From Micromonospora sp. WMMD1102 (GTDB lineage Bacteria > Actinomycetota > Actinomycetes > Mycobacteriales > Micromonosporaceae), in assembly GCF_029626265.1 (NCBI RefSeq), contig NZ_JARUBN010000001.1, forward strand, positions 1,178,001 through 1,242,000: a stretch of 64,000 nt of DNA. The letters run 5' to 3'. Every line of letters starts with the position of its first letter. Position 1 is the first letter of the stretch. Below, piece after piece: positions 40,247 through 48,873 of this stretch. The notes below the pieces were generated by a model, which worked only from the letters and a program-made list of their open reading frames with translations, did no database searches and was not told where the DNA came from. The position numbers were made by a program, and so were the translations under genes.

Positions 40247-40981
40247 CTACCTGGCGGGTTCGGGCTCGGCGGCCGGCGCGGGCCCGCGAGTTGCCGCCGT
40301 GGCGGACGCCGCCGACGCTGGCGGTGGCGCGGCGGTGGTGGTGGAGGGGAACGCGGTGGCCGCCACTGCGGCGGCGGTCGCTGCGTCACTAGCCGGTGCG
40401 GGCTCGCGCGCCTTGGTGTAGACGTAGTGCTGGATGACGGCGCGGAGTTCGTCGACCAGGTCGTTACCGTCGACGGCCAGGGCGGCCAGCCGGGCCGGGG
40501 CGTTGACGAGTTGCGCTGTGATGGCCGGGCCGAAGACCTCCGCGAAGCTGGCAGGATTGCCGGCCTGCGCGGCGGCGCCGAGGTCGGAGTCTTCGCACAG
40601 GCGGGTGGTGGCCTGGTTGAGCCAGGCCCGCTCGTCGCGGGTGAGCGCTGCCGCGAGCGTCGGTACCCGGGCCTTGATCTCGTCGTCGGTGAGCACGACC
40701 GTCGGTGTCGCGGCCGGGTCCGGGTCGGACCGGTCAGCGCTGGCGGGGGCCGGCCCGGCGCCGGCCGCCGGCGGCGGGGTGGCTCGGATGGTGTCGTGGA
40801 CGGCGTGGCGGGCGGCGTTGAACATGCTCGCGCGCCAGTCGGCGTCGTCGCACTTGAGGAAGATCGCCACGGACAGGCTCGGCTGGTCCGGGTCGCCGAG
40901 CATGGCGGTGAGCGCCTTGTCGAAGGTGCCGGCGAACGCGGCGACGTCGTCGTGCTGGCGGGCGGCGGCTTGGGCTCGTTG
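40247..40981 (-). pseudogene. Integrative-element protein, C-terminal fragment
   Basis: The frame from about 40981 gives ARQHDDVAAFAGTFDKALTA, MLGDPDQPSLSVAIFLKCDD, ADWRASMFNAARHAVHDTIR, then DDEIKARVPTLAAALTRDER and an Ala/Pro-rich tail. I recall such sequences near replication/mobilisation genes of actinomycete integrative elements, function unknown. Its 5' part is replaced by the methylase-helicase fragment in another frame. GC-rich low-complexity sequence codes the last 50 residues. The stretch 40109-40246 has no recognisable gene. Confidence 0.55.
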
Positions 40982-40984
40982 ACG

Positions 40985-41893
40985 TGAACGGTGTCGACGC
41001 CGGGGACGTCGACCTCCTGGGTCTGCTCCCAGGCCATCCCCGCCTGCGGCTGGCCCGGCTCACGGCGGCGCAGGATCAGCAGGTCGGTGACGACCTTGGT
41101 GCCGGCCGCGTCCTCGTGCGCGCCGCTTGGCAGCCGCACCGCCGACACCAGGTCCGCCAGCGCGGCCATCTCCCGCCGGGCGGCCGGGTTCGCGGCGTCC
41201 ATCGTGTAGCGGGAGGTCAGCGCCACGACCAGCCCACCGGGCCTGGTCAGGTGCAAACTCTTGATCAGGAAGTGGTTGTGGATCGAGTGCTTGCCCGGGT
41301 TGTGCCGCCGGTCGGCCAGCGCGAAGCTGCCGAACGGCACGTTGCTGATCGTCAGGTCGAACGTGGCGGCCGGCGCGCGGGTGTCCGCGAAACGACTCGG
41401 TGCGGATGGTGGCGTGCGGGTAGAGCGCGGCGGCGATCCCGGCCGTGACCGGCTCCACCTCCACCCCGGTCAGCCGGGCGCCGTCGGGCGCCAGACCGAT
41501 GAACGTGCCCGACCCGCAGCCGGGTTCCAGCACGTCACCGCCGGCGAACCCGAGGCCGCGGACCGCGTCCCAGATGGCCCGGACGTACGCCGCGGCGGTG
41601 TAGTGCGCGTTCAACGTGTTGCGCTCGGCCGCCGCGTACTCCCGCTCGTCGAGCAACTGCCGGAGCTGCTCCCGGGCCGCCTCGAACCGGGCGTGGTCGC
41701 GGTGGTCGGCGCGGCCCTCGAACACCCCGGGCACCGCTCCCCAACCCGACCAGCGGGCCAGCACCGCCTGCTCCTCGACGGTCGCCGGCCGGTCCTCGGC
41801 CTGGAGCGTGCGCAGGGTACGCAGCGCCGCCAGGTTCGCATTGAGCCGGGCCACCTCACCCCGGGGCGCCAGGTCCTCCTGCCCCCGGGGCAC
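40985..41893 (-). pseudogene. N6-DNA methylase/helicase-type element protein, N-terminal fragment with frameshift
   Basis: GTG 41893 begins PRGQEDLAPRGEVARLNANL, LQAEDRPATVEEQAVLARWS, GWGAVPGVFEGR; SAM-binding motif I is VLEPGCGSGTFIGLAP and motif IV is ISNVPFGSFALADR, followed by HNHFLIKSLHLTRPGGLVV and TKVVTDLLILRRREPGQ. The two parts are in different frames: one extra base in AAA at 41390-41392 (plus strand) breaks TESF|ADTRAP. Homologues continue for more than 1,000 residues into a helicase; here the protein ends after VHVNE at about 40985. Start overlaps the Toprim stop. Confidence 0.7.
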
Positions 41894-42381
41894 GAACGAC
41901 GGCTGCCAACGGCTCGGCGATCTCGTCCGGCTGCCCGTGCAGCATGGCGCGGACCGACTGGGCGGCGACCTCCCGGCCCGCCGCCGTGGTGAAGGTGCCG
42001 GCGGCCCAGTCCACCCGGCCGGTGACCACGACCTCGACCAGCGGCCAGGTGTCCGCACCGTCCGGGGTGATGGCCAACACCGGCCCGGGACGGTCCGGGT
42101 GCCGGGTCACCGCCGGATCGAGCACATGGAAGGCCCGCGCCGCAGACCGCCGCCCGTCGGCGCTGCCGTCCTCGTCGACGACCACGGCGACGCCGGCCGC
42201 CGGATCCGCCTGCGCGGTGAGCGCCGCGACCTGCGGCCCGGTCAGGGCCGGCCCGCACGCGGCCACCGCCAGCGGCGCACCGTCGCCACGCTCGGCCAGC
42301 GCGATCGCCTCCACCGCAGACCGGGCTACCACCGACCGGCCGGCCCGGTCGGGCTGCTCGGCGAGCCCGAACAGCACCTCA
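41856..42381 (-). pseudogene. Toprim-domain element protein (primase/relaxase-like), C-terminal fragment
   Basis: About 173 residues: RSVVARSAVEAIALAERGDG, APLAVAACGPALTGPQVAAL, GVAVVVDEDGSADGRRSAAR (the Toprim DxD-like strand) and PVLAITPDGADTWPL. This matches the Toprim end of large proteins encoded beside methylase-helicase genes on actinomycete mobile elements. The frame begins at the junction with the GEAR-repeat N-terminal fragment (42381/42382), so its main N-terminal part is missing. Confidence 0.6.
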
Positions 42382-42468
42382 GTTGAACACGTGCGTGAGC
42401 AGCCAGGTCACCAGGCTCGGGTCGAGCTTGGCCAGGGCGACCGGGGACTCGTGCTCGGCACTCGGCAT
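42382..42468 (-). pseudogene. GEAR-repeat conserved protein, displaced N-terminal 29 codons
   Basis: ATG 42468 reads MPSAEHESPVALAKLDPSLV, TWLLTHVFN and then meets TGA (42381-42379) from the adjoining Toprim DNA. Joined to the GTG-AAG at 35212 it gives THVFN-VKVPDYHHART with no base lost or gained, restoring a protein of 308 residues. This is the missing N-terminus of the gene at 34373-35212. On its own it codes a 29-residue peptide. Confidence 0.75.
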
Positions 42469-42549
42469 GGCGGGCACGTTACGAGACGGGTACGACACTC
42501 CAGGTGATGTGCGCGGACGGCCCGGTCGGGTTCGGGTGCCGGCGGCCGT

Positions 42550-43035
42550 TCAGCGGTTGCGGCCGGCGGTGGCTCCGGCGGCGCTGGTCTGCTCGACGGC
42601 GCGTTCCAGCGCCCGGTAGACCTGACCGAACCGCAGCGCGTCGCCGGTGCTGAGCAGCCGGACCGGCCTGCCGCGCCACTGCGCCCAGATCTCCAGCCGG
42701 TGCGCGCCGCGGGTGTAGGTGCGGTCGACGTGCTCCAGCAGGAAATCGGCGACCGGGGCGGCGGCGAGCCCGACCAGGACGGAGGCGCCGACGATCGCGA
42801 TGGTGGCGGTGACCGAGGTGTGCAGGCGTACCGCGATCAGGATGCCGACCGCGGCGGCGAGCAGCGGGCCGGCGAGCCCGGCCAGCAGCGCGCCCCGGCC
42901 GGCGAGGGTGCCCCACGACCGGGCGCCCCGGACGTGCCAGACCCGGGCCACCTCGACCAGCGGGTAGGCCCGGCCGTCCACCCGGATCGCCTCCGAGGTG
43001 ATCCGGATCGTGCGGTCGTCGTAGTACGTGGTCAT
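42550..43035 (-). CDS. DUF6232 family membrane protein
   Basis: 161 residues: TTYYDDRTIRITSEAIRVDG, YPLVEVARVWHVRGARSWG, two TM segments (LLAGLAGPLLAAAVGILIAV; TATIAIVGASVLVGLAAAPV) and LEIWAQWRGRPVRLLSTGDA with FGQVYRALERAVE. GAGGTGGAACGGCG precedes the ATG. It is 81 bp upstream of the displaced N-terminus of the GEAR-repeat gene, just as the other intact copy follows that gene's C-terminus. Confidence 0.85.
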   Translation of the reverse strand: MTTYYDDRTIRITSEAIRVDGRAYPLVEVARVWHVRGARSWGTLAGRGALLAGLAGPLLAAAVGILIAVRLHTSVTATIAIVGASVLVGLAAAPVADFLLEHVDRTYTRGAHRLEIWAQWRGRPVRLLSTGDALRFGQVYRALERAVEQTSAAGATAGRNR

Positions 43036-43179
43036 CGCCGTTCCACCTCGGCCGGTCGGACCTGCTCAGGGTATCCGTAAACGTACCCCGCCGGGGTCGT
43101 CGGGAATCCACACCGACCTGCCGGGCCTGCACGAACGCCCGTTAGGGTGAGCCTCGCGACTTCGACGTGGAGGTGGGCT

Positions 43180-43953
43180 GTGGGCGACTTCGTCCGGGTG
43201 GAGACCAACGAGGGCATCGGCACGATTTGGCTGGAGCGACCGCCGATGAACGCCCTGAACACCCAGCTACAGGAGGAGTTGCGCGCCGCCGCCGCCGCGG
43301 TCTCCGCCGATCCCGGCGTCCGCGCGGTCATCCTGTACGGCGGGGAGAAGGTCTTCGCGGCCGGCGCGGACATCAAGGAGATGGCCGACATGTCGTACGT
43401 CGACATGGCGCAGCGGGCCGCCGACCTCTCCAGCGCGCTCGGCGCGCTCGCCCGGATCCCGAAGCCGGTGGTCGCGGCGATCACCGGATACGCCCTCGGC
43501 GGCGGCTGTGAACTCGCGCTGGCCTGTGACTGGCGGGTGGTCGCCGAGGACGCGAAACTCGGCCAGCCGGAGATCAAGCTCGGCATCATCCCCGGTGCCG
43601 GTGGCACCCAGCGGCTCGCCCGACTGGTCGGACCGGCCCGGGCCAAGGATCTGATCATGTCCGGGCGGATGGTCGACGCCGCCGAGGCGCTCCGGATCGG
43701 CCTCGCCGACCGGGTGGTCCCGGCCGGCCAGGTGTACGCCGAGGCGGTGGCCCTGGTCCGGCCGTACCTGACCGGGCCGGCCCAGGCGTTGCGGGCGGCG
43801 AAGCTGGCCGTCGACGGCGGGTCGGAGATGGACCTCGCCTCCGGACTGGCCTGGGAGAGCCAGCTCTTCGCCGCGCTCTTCGCCACCGACGACCGGCGGG
43901 AGGGGATGGCCGCCTTCGTCGAGAAGCGCCGTCCCGACTTCACCGGCCGGTGA
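43180..43953 (+). CDS. Enoyl-CoA hydratase/isomerase family protein
   Basis: 257 residues of a crotonase: RPPMNALNTQLQEELRAAAA, oxyanion-hole segment FAAGADIKEMADMSYVDMAQ, GYALGGGCELALACDWRVVA with second glycine loop, and the catalytic Glu region PEIKLGIIPGAGGTQRLARL; both glutamates of the two active-site positions are present, suggesting a true hydratase. GTG at 43180 follows GGAGGTGGGCT; a TAGGGT box lies at 43143-43148. Beta-oxidation of acyl-CoA; chain length not readable. Confidence 0.9.
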   Translation: MGDFVRVETNEGIGTIWLERPPMNALNTQLQEELRAAAAAVSADPGVRAVILYGGEKVFAAGADIKEMADMSYVDMAQRAADLSSALGALARIPKPVVAAITGYALGGGCELALACDWRVVAEDAKLGQPEIKLGIIPGAGGTQRLARLVGPARAKDLIMSGRMVDAAEALRIGLADRVVPAGQVYAEAVALVRPYLTGPAQALRAAKLAVDGGSEMDLASGLAWESQLFAALFATDDRREGMAAFVEKRRPDFTGR

Positions 43954-44049
43954 CGTCGTCCCGGGAAGGCTCGGCGCGACACCGTCCGGGACAGGTGAGT
44001 GTCACTCACGCTCTATCCGACTGGCCGGTAACCTCGCAGGGACCACGGC

Positions 44050-44145
44050 GGACGAGCGGCAGATTCGGCAGACCCGGCAGGCTGGCAGGTTCGGCAGACC
44101 GGGCAGATCCGGCAGGCTGGCAGACCCGGCAGACCGGCACACCTC
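44050..44145. repeat. Degenerate short repeats (GGCAGRYYYGGCAG) upstream of the ThDP enzyme
   Basis: About ten copies of GGCAGA/GGCAGG at 8-11-bp spacing (CGGCAGATTCGGCAGACC, GGCAGGCTGGCAGGTTC, and so on) fill the 95 bp before the ribosome site. They form no clear hairpin. Variable-number repeat; possible effect on promoter spacing is speculation. Confidence 0.7.
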
Positions 44146-44155
44146 AGGAGCGGCG

Positions 44156-45778
44156 ATGACGGAACGGATCGAAGGACACGGCGGCGACCTGGCCCTGGCG
44201 GCCCTGCGGGCGTACGGGGTGCGGGAGATGTTCACCCTCTCCGGCGGGCACGTCTTCCCGCTGTACGACGCGGCGCACCGTACCGACTTTCCGATCTACG
44301 ACGTCCGGCACGAGCAGTCGGCGGTCTTCGCCGCCGAGGCGGTCGCCAAGTTGCAGCGCCGGCCGGGGCTGGCCGTCCTCACCGCCGGGCCCGGGGTCAC
44401 CAACGGGATCTCCGGGCTGACCAGTGCGTATTTCAACGCCTCTCCGGTGCTGGTGCTCGGCGGTCGCGCCCCGGCCTTCCGGTGGGGGGCGGGCAGCCTC
44501 CAGGAGATCGACCACGTGCCGCTGGTCGCACCGGTCACCAAGCACGCCGGCACGGTCTGGTCGACCGACGACGTGCCGGGTGCGGTCGCCGGGGCGCTGA
44601 CCGCCGCGCTGACCCCGCACCGGGGCCCGGCCTTCCTGGACCTGCCGCTGGAGGTGATCTTCTCCACGGGTGACGTCGAGCCGCCGGCCGGGCCGGAGAT
44701 CACGCCGCTCGAACCGGACCCGGACGACGTGGCGAAGGCGGTCGGGCTGATCGCCGGAGCCGAACGCCCGGTGATCATCGCCGGTTCCGACGTGTACGCC
44801 GGAAACGCCGTCGAGGCGCTGCGGGCCGCCGCCGAGGCGCTCCGGGTACCCGTCTTCACCAACGGGATGGGCCGGGGCGCCCTGCCGCCCGGCCATCCGC
44901 TCGGCTTCGCCAAGGCCCGCCGGGCGGCGCTCGGCGGCGCCGACCTGGTCGTGGTGGTCGGCACCCCGCTGGACTTCCGGCTCGGGTTCGGCGACTTCGG
45001 CGACGCCACCGTGGTGCACGTGGTGGACGCGCCGAGCCAGCGGGCCGGGCACGTCGAGCCGGCCGTCAGCCCGGCCGGCGACCTGCGGCTGATCCTTACC
45101 GCCTTCGCCGACCACTCCGGCGAACGGGCCGACCACGAGTCGTGGATCGACGGGCTGCGTACCGCCGAGGAGGCCGCCCGGGCCAAGGACGCGGCGGCGA
45201 TGGCGGCGGAGAGCGACCCGATCAAGCCGGCCCGGGTCTACGGCGAGTTGCGCCGGGTCCTCGCCCCGGACGCGGTCACCATCGGCGACGGCGGCGACTT
45301 CGTCTCGTACGCCGGGCGCTACCTGGAACCCGCCCAGCCCGGCACCTGGCTCGACCCCGGCCCGTACGGCTGCCTCGGCACCGGCATGGGCTACGCGATG
45401 GGGGCCCGGGTCAGCTACCCGGACCGGCAGATCTGCGTGCTGATGGGCGACGGTGCGGCCGGCTTCTCGCTGATGGACGTCGAGTCGCTGGTCCGGCAGA
45501 AGCTGCCCGTGGTGATCGTGGTCGGCAACAACGGCATCTGGGGCCTGGAGAAGCACCCGATGCGCGGCATGTACGGCTACGACGTCGCCGCCGACCTCCA
45601 GCCCGAGCTGCGCTACGACCAGGTGGTGACCGCGCTCGGCGGTGCCGGTGAGACGGTGGCGAAGGCCGCCGACCTCGGGCCGGCCCTGGAACGGGCCTTC
45701 GACTCCGGCGTGCCGTACCTGGTCAACGTGCTGACCGACCCCGCCGACGCCTACCCGCGCTCGTCCAACCTCGCCTGA
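44156..45778 (+). CDS. Acetolactate-synthase-like thiamine-diphosphate enzyme
   Basis: 540 residues with three ThDP domains: PYR domain (SGGHVFPLYDAAHRTDFPIY; the activating Glu in DVRHEQSAVFAAEAVAK), central domain (RPVIIAGSDVYAGNAVEALR), and PP domain with the GDGAAGFSLMDVESLVRQKL metal/diphosphate motif (GDG-x25-NN: GDGAAG ... VGNNG). It resembles IlvB-like and oxalyl/benzoylformate-type enzymes. No small regulatory subunit (ilvH) is adjacent, so it is not the biosynthetic AHAS operon; a catabolic 2-oxoacid decarboxylase or carboligase is possible. AGGAG precedes the ATG. Confidence 0.85.
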   Translation: MTERIEGHGGDLALAALRAYGVREMFTLSGGHVFPLYDAAHRTDFPIYDVRHEQSAVFAAEAVAKLQRRPGLAVLTAGPGVTNGISGLTSAYFNASPVLVLGGRAPAFRWGAGSLQEIDHVPLVAPVTKHAGTVWSTDDVPGAVAGALTAALTPHRGPAFLDLPLEVIFSTGDVEPPAGPEITPLEPDPDDVAKAVGLIAGAERPVIIAGSDVYAGNAVEALRAAAEALRVPVFTNGMGRGALPPGHPLGFAKARRAALGGADLVVVVGTPLDFRLGFGDFGDATVVHVVDAPSQRAGHVEPAVSPAGDLRLILTAFADHSGERADHESWIDGLRTAEEAARAKDAAAMAAESDPIKPARVYGELRRVLAPDAVTIGDGGDFVSYAGRYLEPAQPGTWLDPGPYGCLGTGMGYAMGARVSYPDRQICVLMGDGAAGFSLMDVESLVRQKLPVVIVVGNNGIWGLEKHPMRGMYGYDVAADLQPELRYDQVVTALGGAGETVAKAADLGPALERAFDSGVPYLVNVLTDPADAYPRSSNLA

Positions 45779-45824
45779 CCCTGCGGGAACGGTCCGTGGA
45801 TACCGGCTGATCCGTGGGTACCGG

Positions 45825-47612
45825 CTAACCGGCGGTCCGCCGACGGTCGACAGGTCGCTGGCTGGGGTCGACCCACCAGTCGGCCGGCCCGAACGGTGGC
45901 GCGGGCGGCTCGGCCCCGTCTACTCGGCCCGCCAGGTCGGGCCGGCGGGCCGGGTCCGGTTGCGCGGACGGCCCGGCGACCGCGGGTCCGGCCACCACGG
46001 TCAGCTCGGTGACCTGCAACGGCGGATGCCCGCCCCGCTCCGCCCGGTCGTCGGATGCCCGGCCCGCGTTTCGGCCCGTTGCCACGCCGGGGCGGTCCGG
46101 GTCGCGGGCACCGAGCAGCGGCAGCAGCAGTACGCCGAGGACGTACGGGGCCGCCATGTAACGGGCGGCCTGCGCGTTGTTGACGGCAAGTACCGAGAGC
46201 TGGTTGCCGAGGCTGAGCGCGGCCAGCCCCAGCAGGGCCGGGTTGCGCCGACGCCAGGCCAGCAGCCCGACCGTCAGGTACGCCAGATAGGCCCAGGTGG
46301 CGCCCCGCCACAGCAACCACTCGGGCTGGCCGACCCGGCTGGCGAGCAGGTCCGCCACCTCAGCGGTCCGTTCGCCGAGTGGCCGGCTGTACGCGACGGC
46401 GAGCACCTCCGGCCGCTGGAATCTCGGATCACGTTCGAGGTAGATCGGCAGCGCCCAGGCGGTCGGGTTGGCCCGCAACCCGCCGGCCGGAGTGGGCCGC
46501 CAGGCGATCGAGCCCCGGCACAGCCGGGCGTCCAGCACGGTCTGCGGAGACCTGCGGACCAGCCGCCACCAGGCGGACAGCAGTTCGTCGGTGTGCGCGG
46601 CGGCCGCCGCACGGTCGAAGTCCGGGTGGTAGACGGTGGAGTCGACGGTGTAGCAGTCCGCCGACTGCCGCCAGTGGGCCGGTGGCGCCAGCCTCGTCAG
46701 CAGGGCCAGGTCGGCGGCGGAGAACTCGGCCGGGTGCTTGGCGTACCCGACCGCCAGGTCGGCGATCATCGCCTCGTAGGCCACGATGGACTCGCTGTCG
46801 CGTACCCCGAGGGCCGGTAGCAGGGCCCAGTTGGTCAGCAGGGCGACCGTGCCGGCCAGTACCCCGGCGAGCAGCAGCCGGATCACCGCCCCGCGCCGCA
46901 GCAGCAGGGCCAGCAGCACGGTGACGATCGCGACCACCACGAAGCCGTTCTGCCGGAACAGGCAGACCAGGGTCAGCTCGGCGACCAGGGCGGCGAGCAG
47001 GTCCCGGGGGAGCCGGCGTCGCCGGTCCGGCCGTACCTCGACGGGACCGTTCCTGGCCTCCCACCGGCCGCCGGCGGCGTGCGGGCGGCGGTGGGCCAGC
47101 AGCCGGGCCACCGTGCCGAGCAGCAGGACGTGGCAGACGACGAACGGCACGTCCTTCCAGACGCAGACCGCGAACGTGCCGACCGGGGGCAGCGCGACGA
47201 CCACCACCGCCGCGGTGGTCCAGCCCCAGGCCGGGCCGCCGAGCCGGAGCAGGCCGGTGACCGCGTACGCCAATCCGGCCGCCAGGGCGGTGGTCTGGGC
47301 CAGGGTCAGCGCACCGATCCCGCCGGTGAGCTCCACCGACAGCCAGACCAGGGCGGTGTAGCTGATCGGATGGTGGGTGTTCCAGTTGCCGGTGGTGGCC
47401 TGCCAGACGTGGTCGAGCGAGTCCGGGCTGAACAACCCGGGATAGCGGGCGGCCCACCAGAACAGCAGGACCGCCTGGGCCAGCCCGAAGGTCAGCACAC
47501 CGAGGCTCACCGATCGCCCCCGTGGCCAACCCCGCCCCCGGGGCCGGCGGCCGGCGGGTTCCGCCGACGCGTCCGCCGGGCATGCCGGTCCGGCCACCAC
47601 CCCGTGTGCCAT
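45825..47612 (-). CDS. Large multi-pass membrane protein (DUF6020/glycosyltransferase-like)
   Basis: About 595 residues with 10-12 TM segments (LGVLTFGLAQAVLLFWWAAR first) and a long lumenal loop between TM 8 and 9 (LTRLAPPAHWRQSADCYTVD; YHPDFDRAAAAAHTDELLSA). SPDSLDHVWQATTGNWNTHH, PISYTALVWLSVELTGG in the first extracytoplasmic loop follows the GT-C-like pattern of this family, where an acidic residue after TM1 is catalytic. The Pro-rich C-terminus is cytoplasmic. ATG 47612 has AAGGA 9 bases upstream; ATG 47687 is an alternative. Substrate unknown. Confidence 0.7.
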   Translation of the reverse strand: MAHGVVAGPACPADASAEPAGRRPRGRGWPRGRSVSLGVLTFGLAQAVLLFWWAARYPGLFSPDSLDHVWQATTGNWNTHHPISYTALVWLSVELTGGIGALTLAQTTALAAGLAYAVTGLLRLGGPAWGWTTAAVVVVALPPVGTFAVCVWKDVPFVVCHVLLLGTVARLLAHRRPHAAGGRWEARNGPVEVRPDRRRRLPRDLLAALVAELTLVCLFRQNGFVVVAIVTVLLALLLRRGAVIRLLLAGVLAGTVALLTNWALLPALGVRDSESIVAYEAMIADLAVGYAKHPAEFSAADLALLTRLAPPAHWRQSADCYTVDSTVYHPDFDRAAAAAHTDELLSAWWRLVRRSPQTVLDARLCRGSIAWRPTPAGGLRANPTAWALPIYLERDPRFQRPEVLAVAYSRPLGERTAEVADLLASRVGQPEWLLWRGATWAYLAYLTVGLLAWRRRNPALLGLAALSLGNQLSVLAVNNAQAARYMAAPYVLGVLLLPLLGARDPDRPGVATGRNAGRASDDRAERGGHPPLQVTELTVVAGPAVAGPSAQPDPARRPDLAGRVDGAEPPAPPFGPADWWVDPSQRPVDRRRTAG

Positions 47613-47901
47613 TCCTGTCGTCCTTCGCCCCGGGCGCGCGACCGCGCCGACCAGCGGTGCGAGGGTGGTGGCACCGGTTTCGGCCATGCTACGACCGCCG
47701 CCGCGCACAGGTCCCGGGAACAGCGGACTCCACACCGCCCCGCGCCGGCCGGTTGCCCTCCGCGCCGGCCCGTCGGTCGAGTGGAACGGTCGCGTCATCG
47801 GCCATGTCAGCGGGATGTCAGCGCGCGGCGGCCGGTGTCAGCCCCGGCTCAGCGCCGTTGGGCAGGGTGGGTGCACGACGAGAACCGACGGGAGAACATC
47901 C

Positions 47902-48873
47902 ATGGATTACGCCATCCGGGCCGACGGGCTGGTCAGACGCTTCGGCGAGACCACCGCGCTGGCCGGAGTGGATCTGGCGGTGCGGTCCGGCACCGTCTTC
48001 GGGCTGCTCGGCCCGAACGGGGCCGGCAAGACCACCGCGGTACGAATCCTCGCCACCCTGCTCCGACCCGACGCCGGTGCCGCCACCGTCGGCGGGTACG
48101 ACGTACTCGGTCAGGCGCACCAGGTGCGCCAGATGATCGGACTGACCGGTCAGTACGCGTCGGTCGACGAGACGCTCACCGGTGCCGAGAACCTGCTGCT
48201 GATCGGCCGGCTGCTCGGGCTTTCCCGGGCCGACGCCCGGCACCGCGCCCGGCGGCTGCTGGCCGAGTTCCACCTCTCCGACGCGGCGGACCGGGCGGCG
48301 AAGACGTACTCCGGCGGGATGCGGCGGCGGTTGGACCTGGCCGCGAGCCTGGTCGGCCGACCCCGGGTGCTCTTCCTCGACGAACCCACCACCGGGCTGG
48401 ACCCGCGCAGCCGTACCGAACTCTGGGGCATCGTCCGGGACCTGGTCGGTTCGGGGGTGACCGTGCTGCTCACCACGCAGTACCTGGAGGAGGCGGACCA
48501 ACTCGCCGACGAGATCGCGGTGATCGACCACGGCCGGGTGATCGCCCAGGGCTCGTCGGAGGAGTTGAAGGCGAAGGTCGGCGGGCAGGCGCTGGTGGTC
48601 CGCCCGGCCGAGCCCGCCGACCTGGCGGTGGTGGTCGGCGTGCTGCGGGAGGTGGCGGGTGCCGAGCCGGAGCGCAACCAGCAGACCGTGACCGTGCCGG
48701 TCAGCGACGGGGACGTGCTGCCCGTGGTGGTGCGCCGGCTCGACGAGGCCGGGGTCACCGTCGCCGAACTCGCGCTGCGCGGTGCGAGCCTGGACGAGGT
48801 GTTCCTGTCGCTGACCGGGCACCGGGCCGAGGACACCGAGGACGGGACCGAGCGGGCGGAGGTACCGGCGTGA
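47902..48873 (+). CDS. DrrA-type ABC exporter ATP-binding protein
   Basis: 323 residues: Walker A GPNGAGKTTAVRILATLLRP, QYASVDETLTGAENL, signature YSGGMRRRLDLAASLV, Walker B LFLDEPTTGLDPRSR and H-loop LLTTQYLEEADQLADEIAVI. The GQxxxVD and TTQYLEEAD motifs and the C-terminal extension place it with daunorubicin-resistance DrrA ATPases. GGGAGAA precedes the ATG. It is followed by its permease through a GTGA overlap; self-resistance or export of a hydrophobic compound is typical. Confidence 0.92.
   Translation: MDYAIRADGLVRRFGETTALAGVDLAVRSGTVFGLLGPNGAGKTTAVRILATLLRPDAGAATVGGYDVLGQAHQVRQMIGLTGQYASVDETLTGAENLLLIGRLLGLSRADARHRARRLLAEFHLSDAADRAAKTYSGGMRRRLDLAASLVGRPRVLFLDEPTTGLDPRSRTELWGIVRDLVGSGVTVLLTTQYLEEADQLADEIAVIDHGRVIAQGSSEELKAKVGGQALVVRPAEPADLAVVVGVLREVAGAEPERNQQTVTVPVSDGDVLPVVVRRLDEAGVTVAELALRGASLDEVFLSLTGHRAEDTEDGTERAEVPA

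Noticed and set aside
35213..42381. A composite transposon flanked by IS110 or other elements
   Set aside because: Only one truncated IS110 is present, in the interior, and the ends of the insert have no matching inverted repeats or clear target duplication.
44050..44145. CRISPR or iteron array in the GGCAG repeats
   Set aside because: Units are too short and degenerate, spacing is irregular, and no replication gene is adjacent.
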